The position numbers and the translations under genes were made by a program. From contig NZ_JAIVKM010000001.1 in the NCBI RefSeq assembly GCF_020523985.1, forward strand, positions 1,550,001-1,614,000: a stretch of DNA of 64,000 bases. The letters are read 5' to 3'. Below are positions 47,457-59,336 of this stretch, piece after piece (the first letter of the stretch is position 1; every line of letters begins with the position of its first letter). The notes beneath the pieces were generated by a model, which worked only from the letters and a program-made list of their open reading frames with translations, was not told the DNA's origin and made no database searches. The DNA is from Mangrovibacter yixingensis. Lineage in GTDB: Bacteria; Pseudomonadota; Gammaproteobacteria; Enterobacterales; Enterobacteriaceae.

Positions 47457-50135
47457 ATGGCTGTTACTAATGTCGCTGAACTTAACGCACTTGTAGAGCG
47501 CGTGAAAAAGGCCCAGCGTGAATATGCCAACTTTACTCAAGAGCAAGTAGATAAAATCTTCCGCGCCGCCGCTCTGGCTGCTGCTGACGCTCGTATCCCA
47601 CTTGCTAAAATGGCCGTTGCTGAATCTGGCATGGGTATCATTGAAGATAAAGTGATTAAAAACCACTTTGCTTCTGAGTATATCTACAACGCCTATAAAG
47701 ACGAGAAGACCTGTGGTGTTCTTTCTGTAGACGACACCTTCGGAACTATGACCATCGCCGAACCTATCGGCATTATTTGTGGTATCGTCCCAACGACTAA
47801 CCCGACTTCTACTGCTATCTTTAAGTCCCTCATCAGTCTTAAAACCCGTAACGCAATTATCTTCTCTCCGCACCCTCGTGCAAAAGACGCCACCAACAAA
47901 GCCGCTGATGTTGTACTGCAAGCCGCTATTGCCGCTGGTGCGCCAAAAGATCTGATTGGCTGGATTGACCAACCTTCTGTTGAACTGTCTAACGCATTAA
48001 TGCATCACCCGGATATCAACCTGATCCTCGCGACCGGCGGCCCGGGCATGGTTAAAGCGGCATACAGCTCTGGTAAGCCTGCGATTGGTGTAGGTGCAGG
48101 TAACACTCCAGTGGTTATTGATGAAACAGCAGATGTTAAACGTGCAGTCGCTTCTGTATTGATGTCAAAAACATTCGATAACGGCGTAATTTGTGCTTCT
48201 GAACAGTCTGTTGTTGTTGTCGATTCTGTCTATGATGCAGTGCGTGAACGTTTTGCCAGCCATGGCGGTTACATGCTGCAAGGTAAAGAACTGAAAGCTG
48301 TTCAGGATGTTATCCTGAAAAATGGTGCATTGAATGCTGCCATTGTTGGCCAGCCTGCAGTGAAAATTGCCGAACTCGCTGGTTTCACCGTGCCAGAAAC
48401 CACCAAAATTTTGATTGGTGAAGTTTCTGTTGTAGATGAAAGCGAACCTTTCGCACACGAAAAATTGTCCCCTACTCTGGCAATGTATCGTGCAAAAGAT
48501 TTTGCTGATGCTGTAGATAAAGCAGAAAAATTGGTTGCTATGGGTGGTATTGGCCACACATCCTGCCTCTATACTGACCAGGACAACCAACCAGAACGTG
48601 TTGCTTTCTTCGGTCAGATGATGAAAACCGCACGTATTCTGATCAACACCCCGGCTTCACAGGGTGGTATCGGTGACCTGTATAACTTTAAACTCGCACC
48701 TTCCCTGACGCTGGGTTGTGGTTCCTGGGGTGGTAACTCCATCTCCGAAAACGTTGGTCCTAAACACCTGATCAACAAGAAAACCGTTGCTAAGCGAGCT
48801 GAAAACATGTTGTGGCATAAACTTCCGAAATCTATCTACTTCCGCCGTGGTTCTCTGCCCGTTGCGTTAGATGAAGTGATTACTGATGGTCACAAACGTG
48901 CACTGATCGTGACCGACCGTTTCTTGTTCAACAATGGTTACGCAGACCAGATTACTTCTGTCCTGAAAGCTGCTGGTGTTGAAACTGAAGTGTTCTTTGA
49001 AGTTGAAGCTGACCCAACCCTGACCGTTGTACGTAAAGGCGCTGAGCTGGCAAACTCCTTCAAACCGGATGTTATTATTGCACTTGGTGGTGGTTCTCCG
49101 ATGGATGCTGCCAAAATCATGTGGGTTATGTACGAACATCCGGAAACTCACTTTGAAGAACTGGCATTGCGGTTCATGGATATCCGTAAACGTATCTATA
49201 AATTCCCGAGAATGGGTGTGAAAGCGAAAATGATTGCTGTCACCACCACTTCCGGTACTGGTTCTGAAGTGACTCCGTTTGCAGTAGTAACCGACGATGC
49301 CACTGGCCAAAAATATCCGTTGGCTGATTACGCACTGACTCCTGACATGGCAATTGTCGATGCAAACCTCGTCATGGATATGCCGAAGTCACTGTGTGCA
49401 TTTGGTGGTCTGGATGCAGTTACTCACGCTCTGGAAGCCTATGTTTCTGTACTGGCATCTGAGTTCTCTGATGGCCAGGCGCTGCAGGCTCTCAAACTGC
49501 TGAAAGAAAACCTGCCCGCGTCTTACCATGAAGGGTCTAAAAACCCGGTTGCCCGTGAACGTGTTCATAGTGCTGCTACTATCGCTGGTATTGCGTTTGC
49601 GAATGCGTTCCTTGGTGTTTGCCACTCAATGGCTCACAAACTCGGTTCTCAGTTCCATATTCCGCATGGCCTGGCAAATGCCCTGTTAATCGCCAACGTT
49701 ATCCGTTATAACGCGAACGATAACCCAACCAAACAGACTGCATTTAGCCAGTATGACCGCCCGCAAGCACGCCGTCGTTATGCAGAAGTTGCAGATCATC
49801 TGGGCCTGAGCGCACCAGGCGACCGCACTGCTGCGAAAATTGAAAAACTGCTTGCATGGTTGGAAAGCATCAAAGCTGAACTGGGTATTCCTAAATCTAT
49901 TCGTGAAGCGGGTGTTCAGGAAGCCGACTTCCTGGCTCATATTGATAAACTGTCTGAAGATGCATTCGATGACCAGTGTACTGGTGCTAACCCGCGCTAT
50001 CCACTGATCTCCGAGCTGAAACAAATTCTGTTGGATACTTTCTACGGCCGTGAATATGTAGAAGGGGCGCCCGCAGAAAAAGCAACTGCACCTAAAGCAG
50101 AAAAAGCTGAGAAAAAAGCTAAGAAAACCGCTTAA
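47457..50135 (+). CDS. adhE: Bifunctional acetaldehyde-CoA/alcohol dehydrogenase
   Basis: 892 residues. The N-terminal aldehyde dehydrogenase domain (about 1-440) has its catalytic Cys in [11 protein letters not shown]; the C-terminal iron-dependent alcohol dehydrogenase (about 450-870) shows [30 protein letters not shown] and [19 protein letters not shown] with metal-binding His residues. It reduces acetyl-CoA to ethanol in fermentation and assembles as spirosome filaments. The tail is rich in Lys and Ala. TATCAGGAGAGCATT precedes the ATG, as in E. coli. Confidence 0.98.
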   Translation: MAVTNVAELNALVERVKKAQREYANFTQEQVDKIFRAAALAAADARIPLAKMAVAESGMGIIEDKVIKNHFASEYIYNAYKDEKTCGVLSVDDTFGTMTIAEPIGIICGIVPTTNPTSTAIFKSLISLKTRNAIIFSPHPRAKDATNKAADVVLQAAIAAGAPKDLIGWIDQPSVELSNALMHHPDINLILATGGPGMVKAAYSSGKPAIGVGAGNTPVVIDETADVKRAVASVLMSKTFDNGVICASEQSVVVVDSVYDAVRERFASHGGYMLQGKELKAVQDVILKNGALNAAIVGQPAVKIAELAGFTVPETTKILIGEVSVVDESEPFAHEKLSPTLAMYRAKDFADAVDKAEKLVAMGGIGHTSCLYTDQDNQPERVAFFGQMMKTARILINTPASQGGIGDLYNFKLAPSLTLGCGSWGGNSISENVGPKHLINKKTVAKRAENMLWHKLPKSIYFRRGSLPVALDEVITDGHKRALIVTDRFLFNNGYADQITSVLKAAGVETEVFFEVEADPTLTVVRKGAELANSFKPDVIIALGGGSPMDAAKIMWVMYEHPETHFEELALRFMDIRKRIYKFPRMGVKAKMIAVTTTSGTGSEVTPFAVVTDDATGQKYPLADYALTPDMAIVDANLVMDMPKSLCAFGGLDAVTHALEAYVSVLASEFSDGQALQALKLLKENLPASYHEGSKNPVARERVHSAATIAGIAFANAFLGVCHSMAHKLGSQFHIPHGLANALLIANVIRYNANDNPTKQTAFSQYDRPQARRRYAEVADHLGLSAPGDRTAAKIEKLLAWLESIKAELGIPKSIREAGVQEADFLAHIDKLSEDAFDDQCTGANPRYPLISELKQILLDTFYGREYVEGAPAEKATAPKAEKAEKKAKKTA

Positions 50136-50160
50136 TATTGGTTAACACGACATGGATTTT

Positions 50161-50187
50161 GAACCCGCTACGGCGGGTTCTTTTTTT
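50161..50187 (+). terminator. adhE terminator
   Basis: 8-bp stem GAACCCGC/GCGGGTTC with a 4-base loop followed by seven T. Confidence 0.95.
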
Positions 50188-50547
50188 ATCTGTTCCAAAC
50201 TAATATTCAAACCTCACAGTAACCCCTTCATCCCCATAATCCCCGCACTACATATCACTGACAGTGGCTATACGTATATGACGAGCGTCCACCGACGCCA
50301 CAGAATGACATCACCTGGATGATATATCGGTATAACGCTGTAGTGCGTGCCAGAGAGGCTTTACAGGCTTTCTCGCGGTGTTGAACAGGAATAGCTCGCT
50401 GCACGCTCAAAAGCCTGTTCAGGGAGAGGAAAAGCAAACCAAATGTACTTATCTTAGAAAAATGTTAACTATGAGTAACCGGCATTCAGACAAATGACGT
50501 ACGAAGCCGGTTGAGGTAATTAGAAGATAATTAAGCAAAGTAACTTA
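50188..50547. other. Intergenic region between convergent adhE and tdk
   Basis: 360 bp without a credible gene or strong terminator for tdk. Nothing recognisable. Short inverted segments are present but none is convincing. Confidence 0.4.
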
Positions 50548-51165
50548 TTAGACTTTGTTAAGTTTTTTCTGAATGTCAGGTAGTGCTCCCTGAGCGATAG
50601 CATCTTTATAGTGTTTACGACAAACAGACACATAACGCTCATTACCACCAATAACTACCTGCTGCCCCTCATTATATGGCCGCCCAGACTGATCCAGTCG
50701 TAAAACCATACTCGCCTTGCGTCCACAAAAACAAATCGTTTTTAGCTCAACTAACTTATCTGACCATGCGAGCAAATATTGACTCCCGCTAAATAATTCC
50801 CCACGAAAATCAGTTCTTAATCCATAGCAGAGTACAGGAATATCAAGGTTATCTACTACATCAGACAATTGTCTGACCTGCTCTCTGGTCAAGAATTGAC
50901 TTTCATCAACTAATACACAATGTAATGGCTCGAGCGCAGCAGCATCACGAATTTCAGTGAATAAGTCAGTCGTATTGTTATACAGTTGAGCCGGTGAAGA
51001 TAAACCTATACGGGAACTCACTTTCCCCGCACCAAAGCGATCGTCTATTTCGGCCGTATATACCAGACTACGCATTCCACGTTCCTGGTAATTGTAAGAG
51101 GATTGAAGCAATGCCGTTGATTTTCCGGCATTCATCGCAGAATAGTAAAAATAGAGCTGAGCCAT
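50548..51165 (-). CDS. tdk: Thymidine kinase
   Basis: 205 residues, as in E. coli. It phosphorylates thymidine in the salvage pathway. P-loop [14 protein letters not shown] near residue 9; the catalytic Glu in LVDESQFL; zinc-site cysteines in [11 protein letters not shown] and VCRKHY. It is divergent from hns. Confidence 0.98.
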   Translation of the reverse strand: MAQLYFYYSAMNAGKSTALLQSSYNYQERGMRSLVYTAEIDDRFGAGKVSSRIGLSSPAQLYNNTTDLFTEIRDAAALEPLHCVLVDESQFLTREQVRQLSDVVDNLDIPVLCYGLRTDFRGELFSGSQYLLAWSDKLVELKTICFCGRKASMVLRLDQSGRPYNEGQQVVIGGNERYVSVCRKHYKDAIAQGALPDIQKKLNKV

Positions 51166-51781
51166 GGGTGAATAAACCTTTCAACACACTATACGCGCGC
51201 AGTTTACCATACTCCGGCAAGGGGAGCGGTTTTTCCTTGCTTACAAAAGGGACTTTGAATTGTTTTCTTAATCTTATATTCACCTCATAAATTCTGATTT
51301 TTATTATGATGAGGTGCAGGCAAAAGATTACGCTTCCTTCAGCGTTCGTTTAGTAAGCATGGTTAAGCATCCTTCGCTTTCAGAAAAGTAAACAGATTGT
51401 CAGATATGCCACTAACTACCCTTGCTGGTGAATTTATGCACTGAACAGGCGCTACTAACTGAATGGCAAGTAATTTCTTGATAATCTAAGTCTTAACAAC
51501 CTAAGTATTTTATCTATAGGTAATACAAAAGAGTGATATTAAAGAAGCTAAAATCTATTACAAAACGTGTTTTGTATTAGCCATAATGCTAAAAGGGATG
51601 TTGCTGATACTCCCTTCGCGGTGGTTTTTATAATGGTCATTTTTTAAAGTTATTAGTAAAAAAAATGGATGTGTATCGCGTTATTTTGATTTCCTTACAT
51701 TCACGCCTATTGCACTGTATAAATTAAGGCTCTATTATTAGCCCAACAAGCCACCCCCAATATAAGTTTGAGATTACTACA
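51166..51781 (+). promoter_or_regulatory. hns upstream region and promoter
   Basis: 616 bp, AT-rich, without a credible gene. A promoter is readable close to hns: -35 TTACAT (51695-51700), 17-bp spacer, -10 TATAAA (51718-51723). The curved, AT-rich DNA further upstream fits the known autorepression of hns by H-NS and activation by Fis in E. coli, but individual sites were not assigned. Confidence 0.6.
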
Positions 51782-52195
51782 ATGAGCGAAGCACTTAAAA
51801 TTCTGAACAACATCCGTACTCTTCGTGCGCAGGCCAGAGAATGTACTCTGGAAACTCTGGAAGAGATGCTGGAAAAATTAGAAGTTGTCGTAAATGAACG
51901 TCGCGAAGAAGAAAACGCAGCGGCTGCTGAAATTGAAGAACGCACTCGTAAATTGCAACAATATCGTGAAATGCTGATTGCTGACGGTATTGACCCGAAC
52001 GAACTGCTGAATTCTATGAGCAGCGGGAAAACCACGGGTAAAGCTAAACGCGCTGCACGCCCTGCTAAATATAGCTACGTTGATGAAAACGGCGAAACCA
52101 AAACCTGGACTGGTCAGGGCCGCACCCCAGCAGTAATCAAAAAAGCTATGGACGAACAAGGTAAAAGCCTGGATGATTTCCTGATTAAAGAATAA
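51782..52195 (+). CDS. hns: Nucleoid-associated protein H-NS
   Basis: 137 residues. The N-terminal dimerisation helices ([20 protein letters not shown]) and central coiled coil precede a flexible linker and the DNA-binding domain with the AT-hook-like loop TWTGQGRTP. It silences AT-rich and acquired DNA. Nearly the same as E. coli H-NS. Confidence 0.98.
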   Translation: MSEALKILNNIRTLRAQARECTLETLEEMLEKLEVVVNERREEENAAAAEIEERTRKLQQYREMLIADGIDPNELLNSMSSGKTTGKAKRAARPAKYSYVDENGETKTWTGQGRTPAVIKKAMDEQGKSLDDFLIKE

Positions 52196-52226
52196 TCAGC
52201 CAATCTACAGTCCTGATGATAAAAAA

Positions 52227-52250
52227 GAACCGCATAGCGGTTCTTTTTTT
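52227..52250 (+). terminator. hns terminator
   Basis: 7-bp stem GAACCGC/GCGGTTC with a 3-base loop, then seven T. Confidence 0.93.
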
Positions 52251-52368
52251 GTTACATCAATGAACAATAGACATATTTAATAATTCAATTTATGTGCAAG
52301 TTCATAAACGAAGTATGCATATTTACCCATACACGGCCACCCAAAGACAATGGGCAGCCTACTAAGCC

Positions 52369-53376
52369 TTAGTGCTGGTAAAATTCCCTGTACCAGTCAA
52401 CAAAATGCTTTACCCCTTCATCTACTGACATCTGTGGTTTAAAACCAATTGTGTCATAGAGAGCTTGTGTATCTGCACTGGTTTCTAAAACGTCCCCTGC
52501 CTGCATAGGCAACATATTTTTACTGGCTGATTTCCCCAGAGCCTTTTCAAGTGCAGAAATATAATCCATCAGTGCAACAGGTGCGCTGTTGCCAATATTA
52601 TACACCCGGTAAGGGGCTGAACTTTCCGCCGGGCTACCTGACTCAACCGTCCACTGCGGATTAGGCTGGGGAACAATGTCCTGTAAGCGGAAGATAGACT
52701 CAACAATGTCATCAATGTATGTAAAGTCACGGCGCATTTTACCGTGGTTATATACATCAATAGCTTTATCTTCCAACATTGCCTTGGTGAATTTAAACAG
52801 CGCCATATCAGGGCGCCCCCAAGGGCCATATACCGTAAAAAAGCGAAGGCCGGTAACAGGTATACCGTATAAATGCGCATAGCTGTGCGACATCAGTTCA
52901 TTCGCTTTCTTCGTCGCTGCATAAAGTGATACAGGGTGATCAACAGAATCATCGACTGAGAACGGTAATTTACGGTTTAGTCCATATACCGAACTCGAAG
53001 AGGCATACACCAGGTGCTTAATCTTGTTATGACGGCACCCTTCGAGGATATTCAAATGGCCGGTGAGATTTGAATCTGCGTATGCATGCGGGTTTTCCAG
53101 TGAATAACGCACCCCTGCCTGAGCAGCAAGGTGAATTACCCGTTCGAAACCTTCTTCAGCAAACAATGTTGCTATCCCTTGCCTGTCGGCAAGGTCTATT
53201 TTTTTGAAGTGAAACGCTGGGTATGGAGTAAGCAGATCAAGACGAGCCTGTTTAAGACTGACATCATAATAATCATTCAGGTTATCGATACCGATAACCT
53301 GGTGACCGGCCGCCAGGAGTCGTTTACTGACATGGAACCCAATAAATCCCGCAGCACCGGTTACCAGAAATTTCAT
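52369..53376 (-). CDS. uge: UDP-glucuronate 4-epimerase (NAD-dependent SDR)
   Basis: 335-residue extended SDR. The NAD site is VTGAAGFIGFHVSKRLL; catalytic Ser/Tyr/Lys appear in SSSSVYGLN and YAATKKANELM. The pattern NLNDYYDVSLKQARLDLL and FFTVYGPWGRPDMA fits UDP-glucuronate/galacturonate epimerases of the Uge/Gla type, which make UDP-galacturonate for capsule, LPS core or exopolysaccharide. It follows ugd and galU on the same strand: the three genes would turn glucose-1-phosphate into UDP-galacturonate. Not at this locus in E. coli. Confidence 0.88.
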   Translation of the reverse strand: MKFLVTGAAGFIGFHVSKRLLAAGHQVIGIDNLNDYYDVSLKQARLDLLTPYPAFHFKKIDLADRQGIATLFAEEGFERVIHLAAQAGVRYSLENPHAYADSNLTGHLNILEGCRHNKIKHLVYASSSSVYGLNRKLPFSVDDSVDHPVSLYAATKKANELMSHSYAHLYGIPVTGLRFFTVYGPWGRPDMALFKFTKAMLEDKAIDVYNHGKMRRDFTYIDDIVESIFRLQDIVPQPNPQWTVESGSPAESSAPYRVYNIGNSAPVALMDYISALEKALGKSASKNMLPMQAGDVLETSADTQALYDTIGFKPQMSVDEGVKHFVDWYREFYQH

Positions 53377-53386
53377 ACAACCCTCG

Positions 53387-54730
53387 TTATTTTTTCAGAT
53401 TAATTGATTCTCCGCGACCAATCGCATAATAAACGAAGCCACGCTTATTCAATCGCTCTGGATCATACAGGTTACGACCATCAAAGATAACTGGGTGTTT
53501 GAGGGTATTTTTCAATAAATCAAAATCCGGAGCTCGGAAACTTTGCCACTCAGTACAAATAATCAGCGCATCAGCATTATGCAATGCTGCTTCTTTAGTA
53601 CCCATTAATGACAGATCATCACGATGACCATAGATACGCTGAGTTTCATCCATTGCCTCAGGATCGAATGCCTGTACTTTGGCACCTTTTTCCCAAAGCA
53701 TTTCCAGTAAAACACGACTGGATGCTTCACGCATATCGTCAGTGTTAGGCTTGAATGATAACCCCCAAACAGCAAAGGTCTTACCTTTCAGGTCTTCACC
53801 AAAATGGTTCATGACGAAGGTCGGCAATTTTTTCTTCTGTTCATTGTTTACTGTTTCAACTGCCTGCAACAGGCGTGGTGTGTAACCAATGTGTTCAGAA
53901 GTACGAATTAATGCCTGAACATCTTTCGGGAAGCAAGAACCGCCATAGCCGCAACCGGGATAAATGAAGTGATACCCAATACGGGAATCAGAGCCAATAC
54001 CCTGGCGTACCTTCTCAATATCCGCGCCTAAATGCTCCGCAAGGTTCGCGATTTCATTCATAAAGCTGATTTTTGTCGCCAGCATGCAGTTAGCGGCATA
54101 TTTGGTCAACTCAGCACTACGGATATCCATCAGAATCATACGGTCATGGTTACGGTTGAAAGGTTCATACAGTTCACGCAGTATGTTCACCACTTCATCG
54201 TTATCTGTGCCGATTACAATACGTTCAGGACGCATGCAGTCAGCTACCGCAGCCCCTTCTTTAAGAAACTCAGGGTTAGAGACGACATCAAACGGGTACT
54301 CAACACCGCGCTCATTCAGCACTGACTGCATTGCATCACGGACTTTATCTGCAGTACCTACAGGTACTGTCGATTTATCCAGCACAACTTTATGTGCTGT
54401 CATGTGCTGCGCGATAGTCCGTGCAACTGCCGTAACATATTTCAAGTCTGCTGAACCGTCTTCGTCAGGAGGTGTACCAACAGCAATAAACTGAATCACC
54501 CCATGGCTTACCCCAGCCTGCGCATCAGTACTGAATTGCAGACGCCCTTCTTCATAGTTTTTCATAACTAATGGAGTCAGGCCTGGTTCATAAATTGGGA
54601 TAACTCCTTTTTTCAGATTTTCTACTTTGGTTTCGTCCACATCGATACACATTACATCGTGGCCAACTTCAGCAAGTACTGCAGCCTGGACAAGACCAAC
54701 ATACCCAATCCCAAAAACGGTAACTTTCAT
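53387..54730 (-). CDS. ugd: UDP-glucose 6-dehydrogenase
   Basis: 447 residues, the longer form found in many proteobacteria; E. coli Ugd is 388. NAD-binding [20 protein letters not shown] at the N terminus; catalytic Cys in [13 protein letters not shown]; also [11 protein letters not shown] and [10 protein letters not shown]. It oxidises UDP-glucose to UDP-glucuronate. It lies 24 bases after galU and 10 before uge. It may feed polysaccharide or aminoarabinose synthesis. Confidence 0.96.
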   Translation of the reverse strand: MKVTVFGIGYVGLVQAAVLAEVGHDVMCIDVDETKVENLKKGVIPIYEPGLTPLVMKNYEEGRLQFSTDAQAGVSHGVIQFIAVGTPPDEDGSADLKYVTAVARTIAQHMTAHKVVLDKSTVPVGTADKVRDAMQSVLNERGVEYPFDVVSNPEFLKEGAAVADCMRPERIVIGTDNDEVVNILRELYEPFNRNHDRMILMDIRSAELTKYAANCMLATKISFMNEIANLAEHLGADIEKVRQGIGSDSRIGYHFIYPGCGYGGSCFPKDVQALIRTSEHIGYTPRLLQAVETVNNEQKKKLPTFVMNHFGEDLKGKTFAVWGLSFKPNTDDMREASSRVLLEMLWEKGAKVQAFDPEAMDETQRIYGHRDDLSLMGTKEAALHNADALIICTEWQSFRAPDFDLLKNTLKHPVIFDGRNLYDPERLNKRGFVYYAIGRGESINLKK

Positions 54731-54754
54731 TGCATTATCCTGGGTTGAAAAAAA

Positions 54755-55663
54755 TTACTTTTTGCCGCCAACTGTCGAGTCAAGCCAGGCTTTGAAATCG
54801 GGCCCCAACACTTTGTGCCGCAAACCGTACTCAACAAATGCCTGCATATAACCAAGTTTGTTACCGCAGTCGTGGCTTTTACCTTTCATGTGGTAGGCCT
54901 CTACGGTCTCTTTAGCAATAAGCATATCAATAGAGTCAGTCAGCTGAATTTCGTCGCCTGCACCTGGGGGGGTTTTGGACAGCAACGGCCAAATATCTGC
55001 GCTTAATACATAGCGCCCAACAACGGCAAGGTTAGAAGGTGCCACATCAGCTTTTGGTTTTTCCACCACGCCAACCATTGGCACGCTATCGCCTGGGTTA
55101 AGGGTTGCGCCCTGGCAGTCAACCACACCGTATGCAGTTACATCTTCAACCGGCTCAACCATAATCTGGCTATGGCCCGTTTCATCAAAGCGGCTGATCA
55201 TGTCTGCAAGGTTATCGCGGGACAAATCTGATTCGTATTCATCGAGGATGACATCCGGCAGGATGACCGCAACTGGCTCATCACCAACAACCGGGTGTGC
55301 ACAGAGAACAGCGTGCCCCAAACCTTTAGCTAACCCCTGGCGAACCTGCATAATTGTTACGTGAGGCGGGCAGATTGACTGAACCTCTTCAAGCAACTGG
55401 CGTTTTACACGTTTTTCCAGCATTGCTTCCAGTTCAAAACTGGTATCGAAATGGTTTTCAATGGAGTTTTTAGAAGAGTGAGTGACCAGTACAATTTCGG
55501 TAATGCCGGCTGCAATACATTCATTGACCACATACTGAATAAGTGGTTTATCCACCAGCGGCAGCATTTCTTTCGGGATTGCTTTAGTTGCTGGCAACAT
55601 GCGGGTGCCAAGACCGGCAACCGGGATTACTGCTTTCCTTACTTTCGATTTAATAGCAGCCAT
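54755..55663 (-). CDS. galU: UTP-glucose-1-phosphate uridylyltransferase GalU
   Basis: 302 residues, as in E. coli. It makes UDP-glucose. The nucleotidyltransferase motif [21 protein letters not shown] (spread over residues 12-32) and [21 protein letters not shown] are visible. GGAG precedes the ATG. It is the first gene of galU-ugd-uge, a presumptive sugar-nucleotide operon. Confidence 0.97.
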   Translation of the reverse strand: MAAIKSKVRKAVIPVAGLGTRMLPATKAIPKEMLPLVDKPLIQYVVNECIAAGITEIVLVTHSSKNSIENHFDTSFELEAMLEKRVKRQLLEEVQSICPPHVTIMQVRQGLAKGLGHAVLCAHPVVGDEPVAVILPDVILDEYESDLSRDNLADMISRFDETGHSQIMVEPVEDVTAYGVVDCQGATLNPGDSVPMVGVVEKPKADVAPSNLAVVGRYVLSADIWPLLSKTPPGAGDEIQLTDSIDMLIAKETVEAYHMKGKSHDCGNKLGYMQAFVEYGLRHKVLGPDFKAWLDSTVGGKK

Positions 55664-55862
55664 TCAAATATCTCCTGGACTGTTCAAGTTTTAAACTTGC
55701 TCGTCAATATAAACGCGTTTGAGTATATCAGCTTGAATTAAAAAACTGCGGCTTAATACTCATTGCACCTGTAATTTAAGACAAATACGAAGAAGCTGTT
55801 GCAGATATTACCACCGGGAACAGATAGCAGGAAAAGCTATCTGTTATGAAACATTATTTTGC

Positions 55863-56876
55863 TCACTCCGTGCGCAACATTAAGCGCAAATGCCCGCCAG
55901 CACCCCATACGCGACATTGCCATGCCTCACAGCGGTGACTTAATTGGTTGAGGTAAGCATTGCCCAACGTCCCCAATGGAACACCATTACTTAACTGAAT
56001 TTGATGTTCGCCAGATTTGAGCTGAGCATTAAGCCCGGCAGAAACTAAAATTAAATTTTTTAGCGCTGAATGGTAATAACCCACCATCAAGGGGAATTGT
56101 CCGGAAAGATTCGCTTTGCGTAATAATTGGTTAACTTTTTTTAATAACGGTCCTAATTCAGGTAAACGCTGCCCTTGCCGTGATAACTGTTCCTGCAACA
56201 AGCTATTAAACAACGAGCGCAGCAGTAATGCAGCAAGTACGCCATTATCTCCAGCACGTGTTACATCAAGACAATAAAAGGCCAGGTCTTGTGCAGATAA
56301 AGGTGCCACATCCAGCACCAACCCAGGTTTATCTGCCAACACGAGCTGGTGATAAGACAGGTCGCAACCAGAGATATGCTGCCGTAAGGGAGGCTGAAGC
56401 TCTTTTAAAAGCTTGGCAGCAGCGCCTGGGTTACGCACCAATGCATCCCAATCATCAAACAACTGTTCCTCTTCCTCTACCCGAGAATTGAACATGGCAG
56501 GATAAAGGCAGGCATAAACGGTTTCTTTTAGGTTAGCGAAGTTTTTGATGGGCTTAAGTAGCACATCCTGAACCCCCAGCCTCAGCGCACTGGCGATATC
56601 AGACATATTGTCAGTTGCAGAAATAATCAGTACGGGTGTCTGATCACCACTGTTGCGAACACGCTCGATAAACTCAAGCCCATTCATTCTTGGCATGGCC
56701 AGATCGCAAATCAGTAAATCAGGTGGTTGCAACGCCATTTTTTCAAGAGCATCAACGCCATCCTCCGCTAATAGCGTATTTGCGCCCAGTGAAGCTAACC
56801 ATCCATCCAGCATTGCGCGGAAAACTGGCTCGTCTTCAACTATCAAAATCAGTTTTCCGTGCAGCGGTTGAGTCAT
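55863..56876 (-). CDS. rssB: RpoS adaptor / response regulator RssB
   Basis: 337 residues. The receiver domain has the phosphoacceptor Asp58 in LLICDLAMPRMNG, the acidic pair VEDE, and Lys in VLLKPIKNFA. The C-terminal half is the PP2C-like effector domain of RssB. It delivers sigma-S to ClpXP. It follows rssA by 90 bases, as in E. coli. Confidence 0.96.
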   Translation of the reverse strand: MTQPLHGKLILIVEDEPVFRAMLDGWLASLGANTLLAEDGVDALEKMALQPPDLLICDLAMPRMNGLEFIERVRNSGDQTPVLIISATDNMSDIASALRLGVQDVLLKPIKNFANLKETVYACLYPAMFNSRVEEEEQLFDDWDALVRNPGAAAKLLKELQPPLRQHISGCDLSYHQLVLADKPGLVLDVAPLSAQDLAFYCLDVTRAGDNGVLAALLLRSLFNSLLQEQLSRQGQRLPELGPLLKKVNQLLRKANLSGQFPLMVGYYHSALKNLILVSAGLNAQLKSGEHQIQLSNGVPLGTLGNAYLNQLSHRCEAWQCRVWGAGGHLRLMLRTE

Positions 56877-56966
56877 GATCCCTCCCTTGCCTGATGATAG
56901 GATAATAGTGGCATGGTATACGGGGTTGCGCCTCTCAGAATGAACTGAAGAAATGTAAATATGCTG

Positions 56967-57860
56967 TTAATCATTATTCTTTACCAAATGAAGCAACTCA
57001 TCCATGTGTTTTTCAACTGACAGGCTGCCTGCATCAATAGCTTCCTTTGCACGATGAAAATCCAGCGTGGAAATTTGTGGGCAAAATGGTTGAAGCGTCA
57101 CTTCAGGTGGGTCGCCAGCCATACGGCTTAACTTAAGCCGGTTCTCCAGTACCTGGATTGACGTCGTCATAATTTCAAGTGCGCCTGGGGGCTGTTGATG
57201 GTGTGACGGTGACACAAATCCGAGTCTGGACAGCACCTTATCTTTCCAACGCACCGGTATCTTGTCATCCTGCTGGCGTGAAGTTAACAGGTTTTGCTGT
57301 ATCAGATGTGCGTCATGCTGCAAATCAACCGCTATGACGATATCAGCTCCCAAAGCCCGTGCCAGGGAAACCGGAACAGGGTTGACTACGCCGCCATCAA
57401 CTAACCAATATCCGTTATGCCGGACAGGTGATAATAATCCTGGGATACTGCAAGAGGCACGAACCGCGCCGTGCAAATCCCCTTTGGTAAACCAAATTTC
57501 TCTCCCGGTGCTTAAGTTGGTTGCTACTGTCGCGAATCGGACAGCGCACTCTTCAATATGCCGGGCAGGAATATGCTGCCTGACCTGTTTAAAGACTCGT
57601 TCCCCACGCAATAGCCCACCGCGACGCCAGGATACATCCATGAGTCTTAAAACATCCCAGTAACTGAACGAACGCACCCACTGTTCCAGTGAGTCCAGTG
57701 AATTGCAGGCATAAGAAGCACCTACCAGTGAACCGATAGAACACCCTGCAATAATGTCCGCATGGATACCAGCCTGCTCAAGGCCGCGAATGACACCTAT
57801 ATGTGCCCATCCTTTTGCCGCACCTGAACCTAAAGCGAGCCCAATTTTAGTTCGTCTCAT
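56967..57860 (-). CDS. rssA: Patatin-like phospholipase family protein RssA
   Basis: 297 residues. The patatin oxyanion loop [16 protein letters not shown], the nucleophile serine in [11 protein letters not shown] and the partner aspartate in [10 protein letters not shown] are intact, so it is likely to be an active hydrolase. The physiological substrate is unknown. It is in an operon with rssB and divergent from ychJ. Confidence 0.95.
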   Translation of the reverse strand: MRRTKIGLALGSGAAKGWAHIGVIRGLEQAGIHADIIAGCSIGSLVGASYACNSLDSLEQWVRSFSYWDVLRLMDVSWRRGGLLRGERVFKQVRQHIPARHIEECAVRFATVATNLSTGREIWFTKGDLHGAVRASCSIPGLLSPVRHNGYWLVDGGVVNPVPVSLARALGADIVIAVDLQHDAHLIQQNLLTSRQQDDKIPVRWKDKVLSRLGFVSPSHHQQPPGALEIMTTSIQVLENRLKLSRMAGDPPEVTLQPFCPQISTLDFHRAKEAIDAGSLSVEKHMDELLHLVKNND

Positions 57861-57971
57861 CTGTTTATCTGGTGTCCCTTGTTAACATGCCGTAGCATCA
57901 CACCTTATTACGTTAGTATATTATTTAACTGTCACTTAATTGTGAATGTATGTTTAAAACAGGAGTGTTTT

Positions 57972-58430
57972 GTGTCATCGCAATGTCATTGTCATAGCGG
58001 TTTGGAGTATAGCGCATGTTGTGGCCCCCTCCTGGCAGGTAGTGTGTATGCGCAAACGCCAGAACAATTAATGCGCTCTCGCTATTGCGCATTTGTGCTT
58101 AAAAATGCGGATTACCTCATTAATACATGGCATCCGAATTGCCATGCAGAGCAGTTACGTAATGAGCTAACGGCAGGTTTTGAGCACACAGAGTGGTTAG
58201 GGTTAACTATTTTTGCCACCCAAAATGGTAGCCATGCCGATGAAGGATTTGTCAGTTTTGTCGCTCGTTTTAGAGATAAAGAACATGACAGAGCAATAAT
58301 TGAACGCTCCAGGTTCTTAAATCAAAACGGTCGGTGGTATTATATTGACGGAACGCGGCCTGAGTTTGGCCGTAATGACCCGTGCCCTTGTGGCTCCGGG
58401 AAAAAATTCAAGAAGTGTTGTGGTCGCTGA
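57972..58430 (+). CDS. ychJ: SEC-C motif protein YchJ
   Basis: 152 residues, the E. coli length, from a GTG start with CAGGAG 6 bases upstream; the ATG-initiated longer frame lacks support. SEC-C type cysteine clusters lie at both ends: [14 protein letters not shown] at the start and [17 protein letters not shown] at the end. The middle NTF2-like region contains MRSRYCAFV and FIVERSRF-like segments. Function unknown. Confidence 0.94.
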   Translation: MSSQCHCHSGLEYSACCGPLLAGSVYAQTPEQLMRSRYCAFVLKNADYLINTWHPNCHAEQLRNELTAGFEHTEWLGLTIFATQNGSHADEGFVSFVARFRDKEHDRAIIERSRFLNQNGRWYYIDGTRPEFGRNDPCPCGSGKKFKKCCGR

Positions 58431-58485
58431 TTCGCACTAACAATACTCATTTTTGCAAACACCATTCAACAGGATTGACCTTGCG

Positions 58486-59328
58486 ATGCAAGCGCTACAA
58501 CGAAAAGTACTGAGAACAATTTGCCCTGACCAGAAAGGTCTTATCGCCCGTATTACTAATATTTGCTACAAACACGAACTGAATATTGTTCACAATAATG
58601 AGTTTGTAGATCATCGTACCGGGCGTTTTTTCATGCGTACAGAACTCGAAGGAATATTTAATGATGTCACTTTACTGGCAGATTTAGACAGCGCCTTACC
58701 GGAAGGCTCGGTACGGGAACTAAACCCGGCAGGCCGTCGCCGTATCGTTATTCTGGTAACTAAAGAAGCGCATTGCCTTGGTGATTTACTGATGAAAGCC
58801 GCATTTGGTGGGCTGGATGTAGAAATTGCAGCAGTCATCGGCAACCACGATACATTGCGCACCCTGGTTGAGCGTTTTGACATTCCCTTCGAACTGGTGA
58901 GCCATGAAGGTGTAACTCGTGAAGAACACGACAAAATGATGGCAGACGCTATTGAAGCTCATGATCCTGACTACGTGGTGTTGGCTAAATATATGCGCGT
59001 GCTAACTCCGTCATTTGTCTCTCGCTTCTCCAATAAAATTATCAATATTCATCACTCTTTCCTGCCCGCATTTATTGGTGCCCGCCCTTATCACCAGGCA
59101 TACGAACGCGGTGTTAAGATAATTGGTGCCACTGCTCATTACGTCAATGATCACCTGGATGAAGGCCCAATCATTATGCAGGATGTGATCAATGTCGATC
59201 ATACTTTCACAGCAGAAGAGATGATGAGAGCCGGACGGGATGTTGAAAAAAATGTTCTGAGCCGCGCACTGGATAAAGTGCTGTGCCAACGTGTTTTTGT
59301 TTACGGTAATCGTACTATTATTCTCTAA
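58486..59328 (+). CDS. purU: Formyltetrahydrofolate deformylase
   Basis: 280 residues, as in E. coli. An N-terminal ACT domain (TICPDQKGLIARITNICYKH) precedes the formyltransferase-fold catalytic domain with KIINIHHSFLPAFIGARPYH and the Asp in HLDEGPIIMQDV. It releases formate from 10-formyl-THF, feeding PurT and balancing one-carbon units. The ATG at 58486 is used; a TTG 11 codons earlier is rejected. Confidence 0.97.
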   Translation: MQALQRKVLRTICPDQKGLIARITNICYKHELNIVHNNEFVDHRTGRFFMRTELEGIFNDVTLLADLDSALPEGSVRELNPAGRRRIVILVTKEAHCLGDLLMKAAFGGLDVEIAAVIGNHDTLRTLVERFDIPFELVSHEGVTREEHDKMMADAIEAHDPDYVVLAKYMRVLTPSFVSRFSNKIINIHHSFLPAFIGARPYHQAYERGVKIIGATAHYVNDHLDEGPIIMQDVINVDHTFTAEEMMRAGRDVEKNVLSRALDKVLCQRVFVYGNRTIIL

Positions 59329-59336
59329 CTACTAAT

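Noticed and set aside
47424..47972. 182-codon minus-strand frame antisense to the adhE 5' end
   Set aside because: Shadow of adhE; no independent start signal or homology.
57879..57971. Longer start for ychJ
   Set aside because: The extension has no ribosome-binding site; the GTG at 57972 with CAGGAG restores the family length.
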